Shown here piece after piece: positions 9,134 through 18,176 of a DNA stretch of 32,256 bases (positions are counted from its first letter, which is position 1; every line of letters starts with the position of its first letter). Position numbers and translations under genes: made by a program. The stretch covers positions 1 to 32,256 of the forward strand of contig JAOUHD010000021.1 of assembly GCA_029865345.1 (NCBI GenBank), written 5' to 3'. The DNA is from Nitrospira sp. Its GTDB lineage: Bacteria; Nitrospirota; Nitrospiria; Nitrospirales; Nitrospiraceae. The notes below the pieces were generated by a model. The model was not told the origin of the DNA. It searched no databases and saw only the letters and a program-made list of their open reading frames with translations.

Positions 9134-10816
9134 CTATCCTCGGGTGAGCTTCCGGTACCGAATCCGGTGAGGCTGATCGGCATCTTTGCCCAAGCGCCTC
9201 TTCCGATCCGCCTCGTAGTCGCTGTAATTGCCTTCAAACCAGACCACCTTACTGTCTCCTTCAAAGGCGAGAATATGGGTGGCGAGCCGGTCGAGAAACC
9301 AGCGGTCGTGGCTGCTGATCACGGCGCAGCCGGCGAAATTTTCCAGTCCTTCCTCAAGCGCGCGCAAGGTATTCACGTCCAGATCGTTCGTTGGTTCGTC
9401 GAGAATGATGAGGTTCGCGCCCTCTTTCAGCATGCGCGCAAGATGCACCCGATTGCGTTCGCCGCCTGAGAGCTCCTTCACTTTTTTCTGCTGATCCGTC
9501 CCGGCGAAGTTGAAGCGGGCACAGTAGCCACGGGCATTGACCTCCGCCTTCCCGAGCTTGATCGTGTCCTGACCCTCCGAAATGATCTCGTACACGGTCT
9601 TGTTCCCGTCCAAGCTCCGATCTTGATCGACATAGCCGAGTTTGACCGTCTCACCGATCTTGATCGATCCGGCATCCGGCTTTTCCTTGCCGATAATCAT
9701 CTTGAACATGGTTGTCTTGCCCGCGCCGTTCGGCCCGACCACTCCGACAATACCGCCCTTCGGCAGGTTGAAATTGACCTTCTCGTAGAGCACATTGTCG
9801 CCGAAGGCTTTGCTGATCCCGTTGGCTTCAATGACGACATCGCCGAGCCGAGGTCCTGGCGGAATATAGATTTCCAGATCAGCTGCCACCTGGTCCTGCT
9901 TCTGATTCACCAGTTCCTCATAGCGGTTCAACCGCGCCTTGCCCTTCGACTGCCGCGCCGTCGGCGACATCCGGATCCATTCCAACTCGTGTTCAAGTGT
10001 TTTCTTCCGCTTCGACTCCGCCTTTTCCTCTTTTTCCAGTCGATCCTTCTTCTGTTCCAACCACGAGCTGTAATTGCCTTGGAACGGAATCCCATGGCCT
10101 CTGTCTAACTCCAAAATCCACCCAGCCACATTGTCCAAAAAGTACCGGTCGTGCGTCACGGCAATGACCGTCCCCTTGTACTGTTGCAGATGCTGTTCGA
10201 GCCACTGGACCGATTCCGCATCGAGATGGTTCGTCGGCTCATCGAGTAAGAGAATATCCGGCTCTTGGATCATCAGACGACAGAGCGCCACCCGACGTTT
10301 TTCACCACCGGACAGGAGCCCCACCTTCTGATCAGCAGGCGGGCAACGCAACGCATCCATGGCAAGGTCGAGCTGACTTTCCAGTTCCCAGCCGTTGGCG
10401 GCTTCGATCTTCTCTTGCAACTGCGCCTGCTTGTCGATGAGCTTTTCCATCTCATCGGGACCGACTTCGCCCATCTTATTGCTGACAGCTTCGTACTCAT
10501 GCATCAGCGCGACCAGCTCGGCTTTCCCCTCTTCGACCACTTCCTTGACCGTCTTGTTTGGGTCCAGCTGCGGTTCCTGTTCCAGCAGGCCGACGCTGTA
10601 GCCTTTCGACCGCGTAATTTCACCGGTATAGTTCGGATCGGCCCCTGCGATGATCTTGAGCAGCGAGCTCTTGCCTGAACCATTCAGACCCAGGACACCA
10701 ATCTTCGCGCCATAGTAGAAGCCAAGGTAGATCTCCCGCAGCACCTGCCGCTTCGGCGGATAGACCTTCCCAACATTGACGAGTGAAAAAATAACCTGTT
10801 TATCGTTCGTTGCCAT
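9134..10816 (-). CDS. ettA: ABC-F translational throttle ATPase EttA
   Basis: A 560-residue protein with two ABC ATPase domains and no membrane segments. Domain 1 has Walker A GLNGSGKS (43-50), signature LSGGE (168-172) and catalytic E193 in LLLDEP. Domain 2 has GPNGAGKTT (361-369), LSGGE (449-453) and E474. A charged helical linker occupies about 252-310 and is followed by [10 protein letters not shown], typical of EttA; the arm insertion (about 95-150) has the EttA form. The length is close to the 555 residues of the E. coli protein. EttA binds the ribosomal E site and adjusts early elongation to the ATP/ADP ratio. It is monocistronic, with the structured repeat just after its stop. It was probably annotated in older genomes as an ABC transporter ATPase; it is not a transporter. 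Confidence 0.95.
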   Translation of the reverse strand: MATNDKQVIFSLVNVGKVYPPKRQVLREIYLGFYYGAKIGVLGLNGSGKSSLLKIIAGADPNYTGEITRSKGYSVGLLEQEPQLDPNKTVKEVVEEGKAELVALMHEYEAVSNKMGEVGPDEMEKLIDKQAQLQEKIEAANGWELESQLDLAMDALRCPPADQKVGLLSGGEKRRVALCRLMIQEPDILLLDEPTNHLDAESVQWLEQHLQQYKGTVIAVTHDRYFLDNVAGWILELDRGHGIPFQGNYSSWLEQKKDRLEKEEKAESKRKKTLEHELEWIRMSPTARQSKGKARLNRYEELVNQKQDQVAADLEIYIPPGPRLGDVVIEANGISKAFGDNVLYEKVNFNLPKGGIVGVVGPNGAGKTTMFKMIIGKEKPDAGSIKIGETVKLGYVDQDRSLDGNKTVYEIISEGQDTIKLGKAEVNARGYCARFNFAGTDQQKKVKELSGGERNRVHLARMLKEGANLIILDEPTNDLDVNTLRALEEGLENFAGCAVISSHDRWFLDRLATHILAFEGDSKVVWFEGNYSDYEADRKRRLGKDADQPHRIRYRKLTRG

Positions 10817-10893
10817 TCGTTCCCCTATCGAGTTAGTGATCTACGGTTTCGCTGAAGAACACACGCTCCTCTCGGCATTCATGCACGAGCCGC

Positions 10894-11700
10894 CTACAGC
10901 GAATGCAGGACTGGGAGTCCGGCGTTCACCTGAGCGGCCAGGCCAGCCAAGCTGGCTCTGACTTCTGCTTCGGTACGCACTGGGCTGGAAAATGCCACAC
11001 GCCCGCCCTGCATCCGGCCAGGAGTGGTCAACCGAAGATGAAACCCGAGCCGATCCAATGCGGTCACCGTCGCCTGCTGCGCCTCCACATCGCCTAACGC
11101 ACGAGCCAACAGTAACAATGTCTCCGCTTGCTGGGTGTTGAGCTCGTGGATTAGATTCGAGGATGCATCAGCAAGCGGGTCTACGGCTGCCGCGACATAA
11201 TCAGCCGGTATCACCCAGCCCATCGATCCAAACCCACCGACAAAGTAAATCTCCGCGAGGGCCATGCGGAAGAAACCGAAATCTTGGTAGTCCACCCAGT
11301 AGGAGGCGTTGGCATGGCGGTCCAGGTAACAGGCGCGAACCTCGGCGTTCTCCTCTTTAGGCACTTTAGTCACGGAGCCCATCAACGTGACCCGGGCCGC
11401 CCCAAGGGGATCGATCCTGCTCTCAGGCGGAGTCACCAGTAAGCTGGCACGTGGATCGCCCAGGAGGTTTTGCGTATGCATCGCCATCGTGCTGATCAAA
11501 AAGACCGGTTGCCCTTGAGCATCCAACCCGTAGGGCATCACCGACCCAAAGGGCCAGCCTGGCTGCTTGCGCGAGAGGGTCGAAAGACTGCCTGTCTGCT
11601 GCAAGTACACCAGCGTCTTCGCCCGCTCGGCATGGGTTGGTTCAGGAACATCCGGACCGTCTGAATCCGGCCCGCTATTGTGTTGTCGTGATGAAGTCAT
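10894..11700 (-). CDS. HugZ-like pyridoxamine-phosphate-oxidase-fold protein (PNPOx plus DUF2470)
   Basis: A 268-residue protein when started at the ATG at 11700. The N-terminal split-barrel flavin/heme-binding domain carries GSLSTLSRKQPGWPFGSVMPY, typical of HugZ-like proteins, then PVFLISTMAMHTQNLLGDPRASLLV. The C-terminal part (ADASSNLIHELN to the end) matches the DUF2470 domain. Family members bind heme or F420/FMN and act in heme use or in redox stress. The frame is open upstream to a GTG at 11766, but that start has no ribosome binding site and adds an unlikely N-terminus; the site before 11700 is itself weak. It is divergent from the FAD monooxygenase gene. The flavin or heme ligand cannot be read from sequence. 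Confidence 0.75.
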   Translation of the reverse strand: MTSSRQHNSGPDSDGPDVPEPTHAERAKTLVYLQQTGSLSTLSRKQPGWPFGSVMPYGLDAQGQPVFLISTMAMHTQNLLGDPRASLLVTPPESRIDPLGAARVTLMGSVTKVPKEENAEVRACYLDRHANASYWVDYQDFGFFRMALAEIYFVGGFGSMGWVIPADYVAAAVDPLADASSNLIHELNTQQAETLLLLARALGDVEAQQATVTALDRLGFHLRLTTPGRMQGGRVAFSSPVRTEAEVRASLAGLAAQVNAGLPVLHSL

Positions 11701-11880
11701 GGCTGATCTCTTATCCAAATAATGAACCGGGAGACACCTTACCCCGGATCTGTTGGATATTTCCACTGAGGGAGGGGAAAGAGAAGGGGATCGACGAGAA
11801 TAGAGCAGCCTTCGTCAACGATGCAGTTCTTCGCTTATAATCCTCCCTACCCGCTTTCTCCACCTGTCGTCGGAGATCTG

Positions 11881-13098
11881 ATGCCGGAAACCATCTCGGT
11901 TCAGTGCTGCATAGCCGGCGGAGGGCCGGCCGGGATGATGCTGGGCCTGCTGTTAGCTCGAGCCGGCGTCTCGGTGCTCGTCCTGGAAAAGCACGCGGAT
12001 TTTCTTCGTGATTTTCGTGGCGACACGCTGCACCCCTCGACATTGGAAATCATGCACGAGTTGGGGATGCTAGAACGATTCCTGCAGTTGCCCCACCAAA
12101 AAGTATCTCGGATCAATGCACGGTTTGGGGATCTGGAATTCACGGTGGCGGACTTCTCGCATTTACCGACTCAGTGCCGCTACGTTGCCTTCATGCCGCA
12201 GTGGGACTTTCTGAACTTTCTTGTGGAGGTGGGGAGCCAGTATTCCACCTTTCACGTCCGCATGAGTGCGGACGTCACGAACCTGATCGAACGTGATGGT
12301 GCTGTCATTGGGCTTCACGCTGACACGCCTGCTGGGCCGCTGGAGGTTCGCGCCACACTCGTCGTGGGAGCCGATGGTCGACACTCTATTGTCCGCAAAC
12401 GATCGGGGCTTTCGGTAGAAGAATTCGGCGCGCCTATGGATGTGCTCTGGTTCCGATTATCACGCAAGCCTAGCGACCCGGTCGATCCGATGGGTCGCTT
12501 CGATACCGGTCGAATCTTCATCATGTTAAACCGGGGTGACTACTGGCAATGCGGCTTCGTCATTGCCAAGGGATCACTGGCTGAGGTTCGAGCGCAGGGC
12601 CTCCCGCTGTTCCACGAGAGCGTGGCAAAGCTAGCCCCGTTTACCGCAGATCGTGTCCACGAACTACAAGACTGGGAACCGATCAAACTGCTGACGGTGC
12701 AAGTCGATCGGTTGCGGCAGTGGTATAGACCCGGACTTATTTGTATCGGGGACGCGGCCCATGCCATGTCGCCGGTCGGGGGAGTTGGTATTAATCTAGC
12801 GATTCAGGACGCGGTGGCGACAGGAAATCTCTTGTGGAAACCGTTGCGCAATGGGCACGTGACTAAAGCGGACTTAGCCAAGGTGCAAGCCCGCCGCGCC
12901 TGGCCCACCGAGATGACGCAGCGAGTCCAGCTCACTGTCCAGAACCGCGGCATCAGACGTGTGCTGGATAGCACAGTTCCACTGACGCCTCCTTATGCCT
13001 TCCGGCTGCTTGCACAATTCCCCGTTCTTCGCCGGATCCCCGCCAGAATGATCGGGCTTGGCATCCGGCCTGAACATGTGCGGACACCGGTCGGATAG
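11881..13098 (+). CDS. FAD-dependent aromatic-hydroxylase-type monooxygenase (UbiH/PHBH family)
   Basis: A 405-residue class A flavoprotein monooxygenase. The dinucleotide-binding glycines are GGGPAG at 13-18, the DG motif is VVGADGRHS near 165, and the GD motif CIGDAAHAMSPVGGVGIN at about 288-305 binds the FAD ribityl chain. The GDTLHPST segment near 48 is typical of the para-hydroxybenzoate hydroxylase fold. Enzymes of this class hydroxylate aromatic or polyene substrates with O2 and NAD(P)H. The ATG at 11881 was chosen over 11821 because GGAG lies 7 to 8 bases before it, while 11821 has no site. Ubiquinone-type or secondary metabolism are both possible; no pathway neighbours decide it. Confidence 0.82.
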   Translation: MPETISVQCCIAGGGPAGMMLGLLLARAGVSVLVLEKHADFLRDFRGDTLHPSTLEIMHELGMLERFLQLPHQKVSRINARFGDLEFTVADFSHLPTQCRYVAFMPQWDFLNFLVEVGSQYSTFHVRMSADVTNLIERDGAVIGLHADTPAGPLEVRATLVVGADGRHSIVRKRSGLSVEEFGAPMDVLWFRLSRKPSDPVDPMGRFDTGRIFIMLNRGDYWQCGFVIAKGSLAEVRAQGLPLFHESVAKLAPFTADRVHELQDWEPIKLLTVQVDRLRQWYRPGLICIGDAAHAMSPVGGVGINLAIQDAVATGNLLWKPLRNGHVTKADLAKVQARRAWPTEMTQRVQLTVQNRGIRRVLDSTVPLTPPYAFRLLAQFPVLRRIPARMIGLGIRPEHVRTPVG

Positions 13099-13134
13099 CC
13101 CGAGCTGCAGTTTGGAGCAAGTTGGGTGGTCGGT

Positions 13135-13157
13135 CTAGGACAGAGAACATGTCTTAG
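13135..13157. terminator. Possible shared hairpin between convergent genes
   Basis: CTAGGACA and TGTCTTAG form an 8-bp stem with one G-U pair around a 7-base loop, between the converging FAD monooxygenase and small-protein genes. There is no T-tract in either direction, so this is a weak call. Confidence 0.3.
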
Positions 13158-13182
13158 GAGTCTGCTCTAGAGTCTAGATCGG

Positions 13183-13350
13183 TCAGATCCCCAACTCCTC
13201 CGACAACCGCACTTCGGATTCATCGACGATCTCTTCCAGGCAGGTAAAACAGGAGAAGGGAAACCGGTCGATGGGGATGGCGCAGACTTCACCCACCGGC
13301 GATTCGTCCAAGGCGGGACCACCACATTCTTTATGGATGAGAACAAGCAT
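13183..13350 (-). CDS. 55-residue four-cysteine protein, zinc-ribbon-like
   Basis: A small gene starting at ATG 13350 and encoding 55 residues with C9 (HKECGG), C23, C34 and C37 (CFTC). It is otherwise acidic, ending SEVRLSEELGI. Four cysteines with a final CxxC suggest one bound zinc. Its start codon shares one base with the stop of the alpha/beta hydrolase (TAATG), and GGGAGA lies a few bases before it inside that gene, so it is translationally coupled to it. I do not recognise a named family. Clean coupling and codon composition support a real gene. Confidence 0.7.
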   Translation of the reverse strand: MLVLIHKECGGPALDESPVGEVCAIPIDRFPFSCFTCLEEIVDESEVRLSEELGI

Positions 13351-14096
13351 TACGTCTCCCTCATGACCAATCGGCGAAAGAGCTCCAGATGTTCAGGACT
13401 ACTCAGCCGATGGTCGCCTGGAATCAGTCTGAGATCAAGTAGAGAACTGGGATCGCGACGACGCAGTTCATCGGCAAACCGCCGGCTTCCATCCGGGGAA
13501 ATGACAATATCGCCCTGTCCATGAAGAATCGTCGTCTTGACGTGACGGGCGATGTCACATGTCTTGGCCCAGTACTGTTCGCTTTCCTCCACCCACGTCC
13601 AGGACAAGGGCCAATCCCGATGTGCCGGATCATCGTCCCACGGCATCCATCCGGCAGTATGCCAGTCGTGGAGCCGTTCCTGGGGGATGGTCTTGGCTCG
13701 CTCACCCATCATGTTAAATGCCGGCGCGATCAAAATCAGTTCTTCTACAACTGAGAATTCCTGCGCGACCAGCCAGGCGATCCAACTGCCAAGCGAATTG
13801 CCTACGATGGTGACGGGTGGCCCAGCCTCGATCGACTTCACTACTATCCGTGCATCGGCAATCCAATCCGAAAGGGTGTAGTCCGTGAACTGTCCTTCTG
13901 AATCACCGAACCCACGCACGTCGTAACAACAAAACCCCCACCCCTTCTCCTGACACCATTGCGCCAGCGCCTTACTCTTATTGCCCCACCGCTTGGACAG
14001 AAAACCGGTGATGAAGAGGATCTGCCGATTTTCGCCATTGCCGCGATCACCTTTGATCCGTTTGCCATCTGCGCCAATGAGCTCGAAAGGCTGCAT
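13350..14096 (-). CDS. Alpha/beta hydrolase
   Basis: A 248-residue serine hydrolase. The oxyanion region is FITGFLSKRWGNKS, the strand before the nucleophile ends YDVRGFGDSEG, the nucleophile elbow is GNSLG (serine in GxSxG), the acid is in GQGDIVIS, and the catalytic histidine is in GDHRLSS. It resembles small cytosolic esterases or peptidase-like hydrolases that start with 'MxxFxLxGADGxRIKG'. The start at 14096 lies 6 bases after GGAGG; an ATG two codons earlier (14102) overlaps the esterase stop as ATGA but sits directly on the ribosome binding site. It is coupled both to the esterase before it and to the four-cysteine gene after it. The substrate is unknown. Confidence 0.82.
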   Translation of the reverse strand: MQPFELIGADGKRIKGDRGNGENRQILFITGFLSKRWGNKSKALAQWCQEKGWGFCCYDVRGFGDSEGQFTDYTLSDWIADARIVVKSIEAGPPVTIVGNSLGSWIAWLVAQEFSVVEELILIAPAFNMMGERAKTIPQERLHDWHTAGWMPWDDDPAHRDWPLSWTWVEESEQYWAKTCDIARHVKTTILHGQGDIVISPDGSRRFADELRRRDPSSLLDLRLIPGDHRLSSPEHLELFRRLVMRET

Positions 14097-14098
14097 GT

Positions 14099-14815
14099 TC
14101 ATCCTCCGAATCTCTTTGTGATGAACGGCCCCAGTCGCCGCAGCACCGCTTCGGGAATCGCATGCCCACCTCGGAAGCTGTGCCACTCCACGGCGAGGCC
14201 CGCTTGCGTCAGCGCATCACGAAGACGCTCGGCTCCGATGTTCGGAAGAACATCGTCTTGCGTACCATGACTTTGGAAGACCGGGAGCCCCTTCCGCTTC
14301 GGCATACATGGCCCCCAGACCGCCTGAGCCAGCAAGTTCCCGGATAGCTGCACCAGCCCAGCGAATGGATAGTCGGTCTGCAAGACGGCATCACAGGTGA
14401 GCATCGCTCCCTGTGAGAAGCCGCCGATCACGGTTTTCTTGTAATCGATCGGGAGTTGTTTTGGGAGTTCTTTGAGAAAGACTAGAAACCGTTCACGTGC
14501 TAGGGCCAGGCCTTGTGGAACTTCCACAGACAGATCACGAATGCGGCCTGCGGCGCGATCTTCCTGGATGCGCGCGAAGTCAATGATCCACCAGGCGCGC
14601 GAATCGCCGAATCCCATGTTGAGCGAGAGCGGTGCTTCCGGGAAGAGCCAACGCGTCCCAGTCGGCGCGTCGATCACGTCGGCAAGCGGCACCAGATCAT
14701 CCCCCGGCGCGCCGAATCCATGGAGCAGCATGATGACTGGACCATCACCACCCCCCTGCCCATCTACCCCGCCGGTGAGTCGGACCTTTAATCCACCCAT
14801 GTGAACTGTTCGCAT
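14099..14815 (-). CDS. Phospholipase/carboxylesterase family serine esterase (COG0400-like)
   Basis: A 238-residue alpha/beta hydrolase of the carboxylesterase/phospholipase type. The oxyanion loop is LLHGFGAPGDDL, the nucleophile is in GGFSQGAML, the acid in HGTQDDVLP and the histidine in GGHAIP. These enzymes hydrolyse short acyl esters or acyl-protein thioesters in the cytosol. The frame is open far upstream (to 15250), but that extension overlaps the neighbouring gene and has no sense; the ATG at 14815 has AGGA 6 bases before it. It starts 8 bases after the 1074-residue membrane protein ends and runs into the alpha/beta hydrolase, so it sits in the middle of a four-gene unit. Confidence 0.85.
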   Translation of the reverse strand: MRTVHMGGLKVRLTGGVDGQGGGDGPVIMLLHGFGAPGDDLVPLADVIDAPTGTRWLFPEAPLSLNMGFGDSRAWWIIDFARIQEDRAAGRIRDLSVEVPQGLALARERFLVFLKELPKQLPIDYKKTVIGGFSQGAMLTCDAVLQTDYPFAGLVQLSGNLLAQAVWGPCMPKRKGLPVFQSHGTQDDVLPNIGAERLRDALTQAGLAVEWHSFRGGHAIPEAVLRRLGPFITKRFGG

Positions 14816-14823
14816 AAGCAATC

Positions 14824-17800
14824 CTATTTCAGATACAAGTATTGAAGCAGGGCCACGAGACCATACAACGACGATTCGACCACCGGCTGCTGATAGAGCG
14901 GCACAAAGGCACCCTGTTCGTTGTCTTCTACCTCGCTGATGATATGCTGAATCTGTTTCACTCGGACGTCGTGATCCTTCCCGATTCCCAAGGTCTGGAC
15001 GATTTGTCGGTTGAGCCCGGCGAGCATCGCCGCTTTTGCCCGGTTTGCCGATTGATAGAGGAGGAAGGCGCCGAGGAGCGCCAACAACACATTCACCGAC
15101 CACGAGAGCAAGAGCAGCAGCGGATAATTCCAGATGTCGAAATACTCGTTGCGCGCCGCGATCATGATCAAGAGCGCGATGAAGGGGTACCGGATCAGTC
15201 GATTGACCACCTCCGTCCGCTGCGCGATAAGGTCTACCACAGCGAGACACTGTAATTTCTCGAACTCTGTTTTCTGTGCTTCACCCAACCCGTAGTTCCG
15301 CAGATACTCGTTCCGGATGTGATCGGACCACCCTCCCGTCGAATTGATGACCCATCCGATCCACCGTCGGCATAGCATCACCGCATCGAATACCGCCAGG
15401 TTCAGCAGCACCACAATACCGACGCTGGCGAGCGTCATGACCGAGTCCACGTTGCAACTCAGGGCCCCACGGCAGGGATGGATATATTCCTCGTCCAACA
15501 CAAAATAGCCGATGGCCCACATCGCTCCTGCATAGATGATGAACAACAGAAGCGTGCGAACAATCCCCTGGCTCAGCCGACTGGCTTGTCGATACCGGAC
15601 CCAGGCCTGCTCCAGCTTCATCGGGGCGATGGTGGCGAGGGGATGGTAGACCCGCTGGAGATTCGTCCAGACGGTCTCAAGTGAAAGGCGGTACCGTCCC
15701 GATGTCGCTTCGAACCGAAACTTCTCGCTGATCTGATCACCGTTTTTCCGGAGATCGCGGGCACCCTTCACGAACAAGAGGACAGTCAGGACCACCACGA
15801 AGAACCGCAACAGCTCGCTCGGCCAAATACTGACACCGGCCGTCCATGAGAACGGCTCTCCTTTGTCATGCCCGGCCAGCAACGCCTCGGCCCCTCCGGC
15901 TAAGACAAACACCGCAAACAGCGCCGCAAGAACCACTGCCGCGGTACTCAGCGCACGCGGAGACCGTACGATGCCCGACCAGAGGCGCTGGTTGCTCCAG
16001 GCCACCGCCACCACGAGGACAAATCCCACCGCTGTTGCTGCGGCCACGGCGGCATTGTCAAATCCGACGCCTTGTCTCAGCTGGCCGTATCCATCCGTAT
16101 AGGCCAGATCAGGTCGTAGGGGATGAATGGTGCGCACCGCTTCTTGCTTCACGATGCTCACGTCTACCGCCCCGTTCCGCCCCACCTCGAATAATCTGAT
16201 ATGAGATCCCGCATCGTAGAGACGGTCGTCGGGTGTCAATGCCGCATGGTAGGTGGTCGTACAGGGACCGCTCGGAGCTCCAACCTGCTCATCACGGCGG
16301 CACAAGACATGGCCGACCGCCTGCATCGTGGCGAAATAGGTGGAGGTCTGATAGCTGCTGCGGAAGGGCGGGACATCTCGCTGCAGACCACCATCCAACT
16401 GCAACCCGAAGGGAGAGGCGATGACCATGTTACGTGTCCATTTATACTCGCTCGGGTGCAGATGCCGGCCATCAAGGCCGACCGTAAAGAAAATGGCGTG
16501 CGGGAAGGCAGGACGAAGGGCTTTGATGATCAAGAGCGAATCATAGGGATCCGTTCCAAAAATGCCGATGGCTCGAGCCCCCTCCCCCTCGTCATGGATT
16601 CGATCCACCAAGGCCCGTACATAATCGACCTGGCTCGTCCCTTCCGGACGATCCCGCTGGCTCTCCTTGCCATTGTCGGCACGAGCCGCTTTCCCTTTGT
16701 CCTCCCCCGGGACTTCCCCATCAAGGCCGCTCAGGTAGCTATACCGATGGACGTTGAGGGTCAGAGATTCGTACTCGGCCTGTCGTTGAATCTGTAGGTC
16801 AACGGCCTGCGGAATCGTGGAACACCAACTCTTGATCTCCACCGGCACCTTGATACGTTCCAGATCCCACTCGGACAACGTCGCGACTTTTGTGCAGGCG
16901 GCGGCCCGAAATTCAATGGGAAGGGCTCGCCCATAGAACGAATCCCATTCCCCAATCAAGATGACGGCATCCCACCCAAGCCGCACCTGCCGGCGCTCCA
17001 ACTCCTCGACTAACGAGTCGAACAACTGATCATCGGACCCGATATCATAGGCCAGCCGGATATTCGCGTCCGACAACCGGCGAGCGAATTCCTGCTCGCA
17101 GGCGGCATACGTGGCACAGGCCGCATTTTTCCCACCACCCATTGTGAGTCCGTAGGCCAGAAGCCCTTTCATCGCGCTGCTCCATGGGGAGTACAGCTCG
17201 ATCCAGCCATCGGCATTCGGCCAGACCCCGACCCCTTCGTGGGGCTCGGCATACGATTCACCCGCCTCGGCCAGCAGCGCCCGAAAGGCCGAAGAGGTAC
17301 GAGGTCCCAGGATCTTGAAGGTGACGGCCTGTTGCAGGTTCGGATTCAACCGAACAAGCCTGCGCGTATCATTCGTGAGGAGGCACTCGCTTTTCTTCTC
17401 AGCTTCTCGGCAGACGAGCGCTTGCGAGAACGATGTCAGACTCGCAAAAAATCCCCGACTCAGTGCGTCGTCCGGGAACCAGACCACCAGCACGTCCTGA
17501 GCACGTGTCCCTTCCTCGCCGCACACCCTCGTCTTCCGGAGTCGGTACCATTCGTACGGCAAGGCTGAAAGAGGACCCTGCGGATCCCACTCGACAAAGG
17601 ACAGTTGGCCCTCCTGTTCCGGCACATAACAGGCCACTCCGAGGGCCGTCCCGACGGCATAGCGATCACGAACCCGCGACTCGGTACTTTCGACATAGGG
17701 TCCTCCGCTGGTCGTCACCAGCAGGACCGTGACGTGATGGCCATCCTTGACCCGATCTGCGATTGCTTGTCGGAGTGATCGGAGCCGCTGTGTGAGCGGC

Positions 17801-18048
17801 GGAACAGGAGCAGTGGCGGGTCGGCTCGTCTTGACTTCCCGTAGGCCCCGCTGAACTGCCGCGATGGGATCTTCCCACAAACGGGCACGTACTGTTTGCT
17901 CCTCGACGGTCGCTCTCATATCCAATCCCGTCCCGACTGGTCGAGAGCTCCGCAGCGGTTCTTTCACCAGCATGACGCCGGCCAGTGCCAGCACGAGCGC
18001 AAGCGCCCCAGCCACCGCTATCTTGGAATCGCTTTGTTTTTTCGCCAT
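14824..18048 (-). CDS. Unrecognised 1074-residue membrane protein with large periplasmic region
   Basis: I do not recognise a family. Residues 1-8 are basic and 9-28 form a membrane anchor. About 29-660 are soluble, probably periplasmic, with several cysteines. Two parts of this region (about 180-300 and 480-620, the latter with AIGIFGTDPYDSLLIIKAL then AIFFTVGLDG) look like alternating beta/alpha units, as in type 1 periplasmic-binding folds. From 660 on there are at least six hydrophobic segments (about 663-683, 702-726, 743-761, 830-850, 870-892, 974-997), with cytoplasmic-looking charged loops between, one of about 65 residues (762-829). The layout is that of a sensor or receptor with a binding domain outside and a membrane output part. 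No known catalytic motif is seen. It heads a unit with two hydrolases and a four-cysteine protein. The ribosome binding site is weak (GAAGCGAG). Confidence 0.8.
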   Translation of the reverse strand: MAKKQSDSKIAVAGALALVLALAGVMLVKEPLRSSRPVGTGLDMRATVEEQTVRARLWEDPIAAVQRGLREVKTSRPATAPVPPLTQRLRSLRQAIADRVKDGHHVTVLLVTTSGGPYVESTESRVRDRYAVGTALGVACYVPEQEGQLSFVEWDPQGPLSALPYEWYRLRKTRVCGEEGTRAQDVLVVWFPDDALSRGFFASLTSFSQALVCREAEKKSECLLTNDTRRLVRLNPNLQQAVTFKILGPRTSSAFRALLAEAGESYAEPHEGVGVWPNADGWIELYSPWSSAMKGLLAYGLTMGGGKNAACATYAACEQEFARRLSDANIRLAYDIGSDDQLFDSLVEELERRQVRLGWDAVILIGEWDSFYGRALPIEFRAAACTKVATLSEWDLERIKVPVEIKSWCSTIPQAVDLQIQRQAEYESLTLNVHRYSYLSGLDGEVPGEDKGKAARADNGKESQRDRPEGTSQVDYVRALVDRIHDEGEGARAIGIFGTDPYDSLLIIKALRPAFPHAIFFTVGLDGRHLHPSEYKWTRNMVIASPFGLQLDGGLQRDVPPFRSSYQTSTYFATMQAVGHVLCRRDEQVGAPSGPCTTTYHAALTPDDRLYDAGSHIRLFEVGRNGAVDVSIVKQEAVRTIHPLRPDLAYTDGYGQLRQGVGFDNAAVAAATAVGFVLVVAVAWSNQRLWSGIVRSPRALSTAAVVLAALFAVFVLAGGAEALLAGHDKGEPFSWTAGVSIWPSELLRFFVVVLTVLLFVKGARDLRKNGDQISEKFRFEATSGRYRLSLETVWTNLQRVYHPLATIAPMKLEQAWVRYRQASRLSQGIVRTLLLFIIYAGAMWAIGYFVLDEEYIHPCRGALSCNVDSVMTLASVGIVVLLNLAVFDAVMLCRRWIGWVINSTGGWSDHIRNEYLRNYGLGEAQKTEFEKLQCLAVVDLIAQRTEVVNRLIRYPFIALLIMIAARNEYFDIWNYPLLLLLSWSVNVLLALLGAFLLYQSANRAKAAMLAGLNRQIVQTLGIGKDHDVRVKQIQHIISEVEDNEQGAFVPLYQQPVVESSLYGLVALLQYLYLK

Positions 18049-18176
18049 CTCGCTTCTTAGAGGTGTGGTGCGTCAGAGAGATCTTCGTGCAGATGCCACG
18101 CGCGACACTCTACAGCAGACCGTCCTGAGAGTGAAGCCGAGGTCCCTTACAACGCAATTGCAAAAGTCACAGCCGA

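Noticed and set aside
9134..10816. ABC transporter ATPase
   Set aside because: Two fused ATPase domains, a charged linker and EttA-specific runs, with no permease nearby, identify a translation factor.
14816..15250. N-terminal extension of the esterase frame
   Set aside because: It overlaps the end of the 1074-residue gene, is low-complexity, and a good ribosome binding site marks the ATG at 14815.
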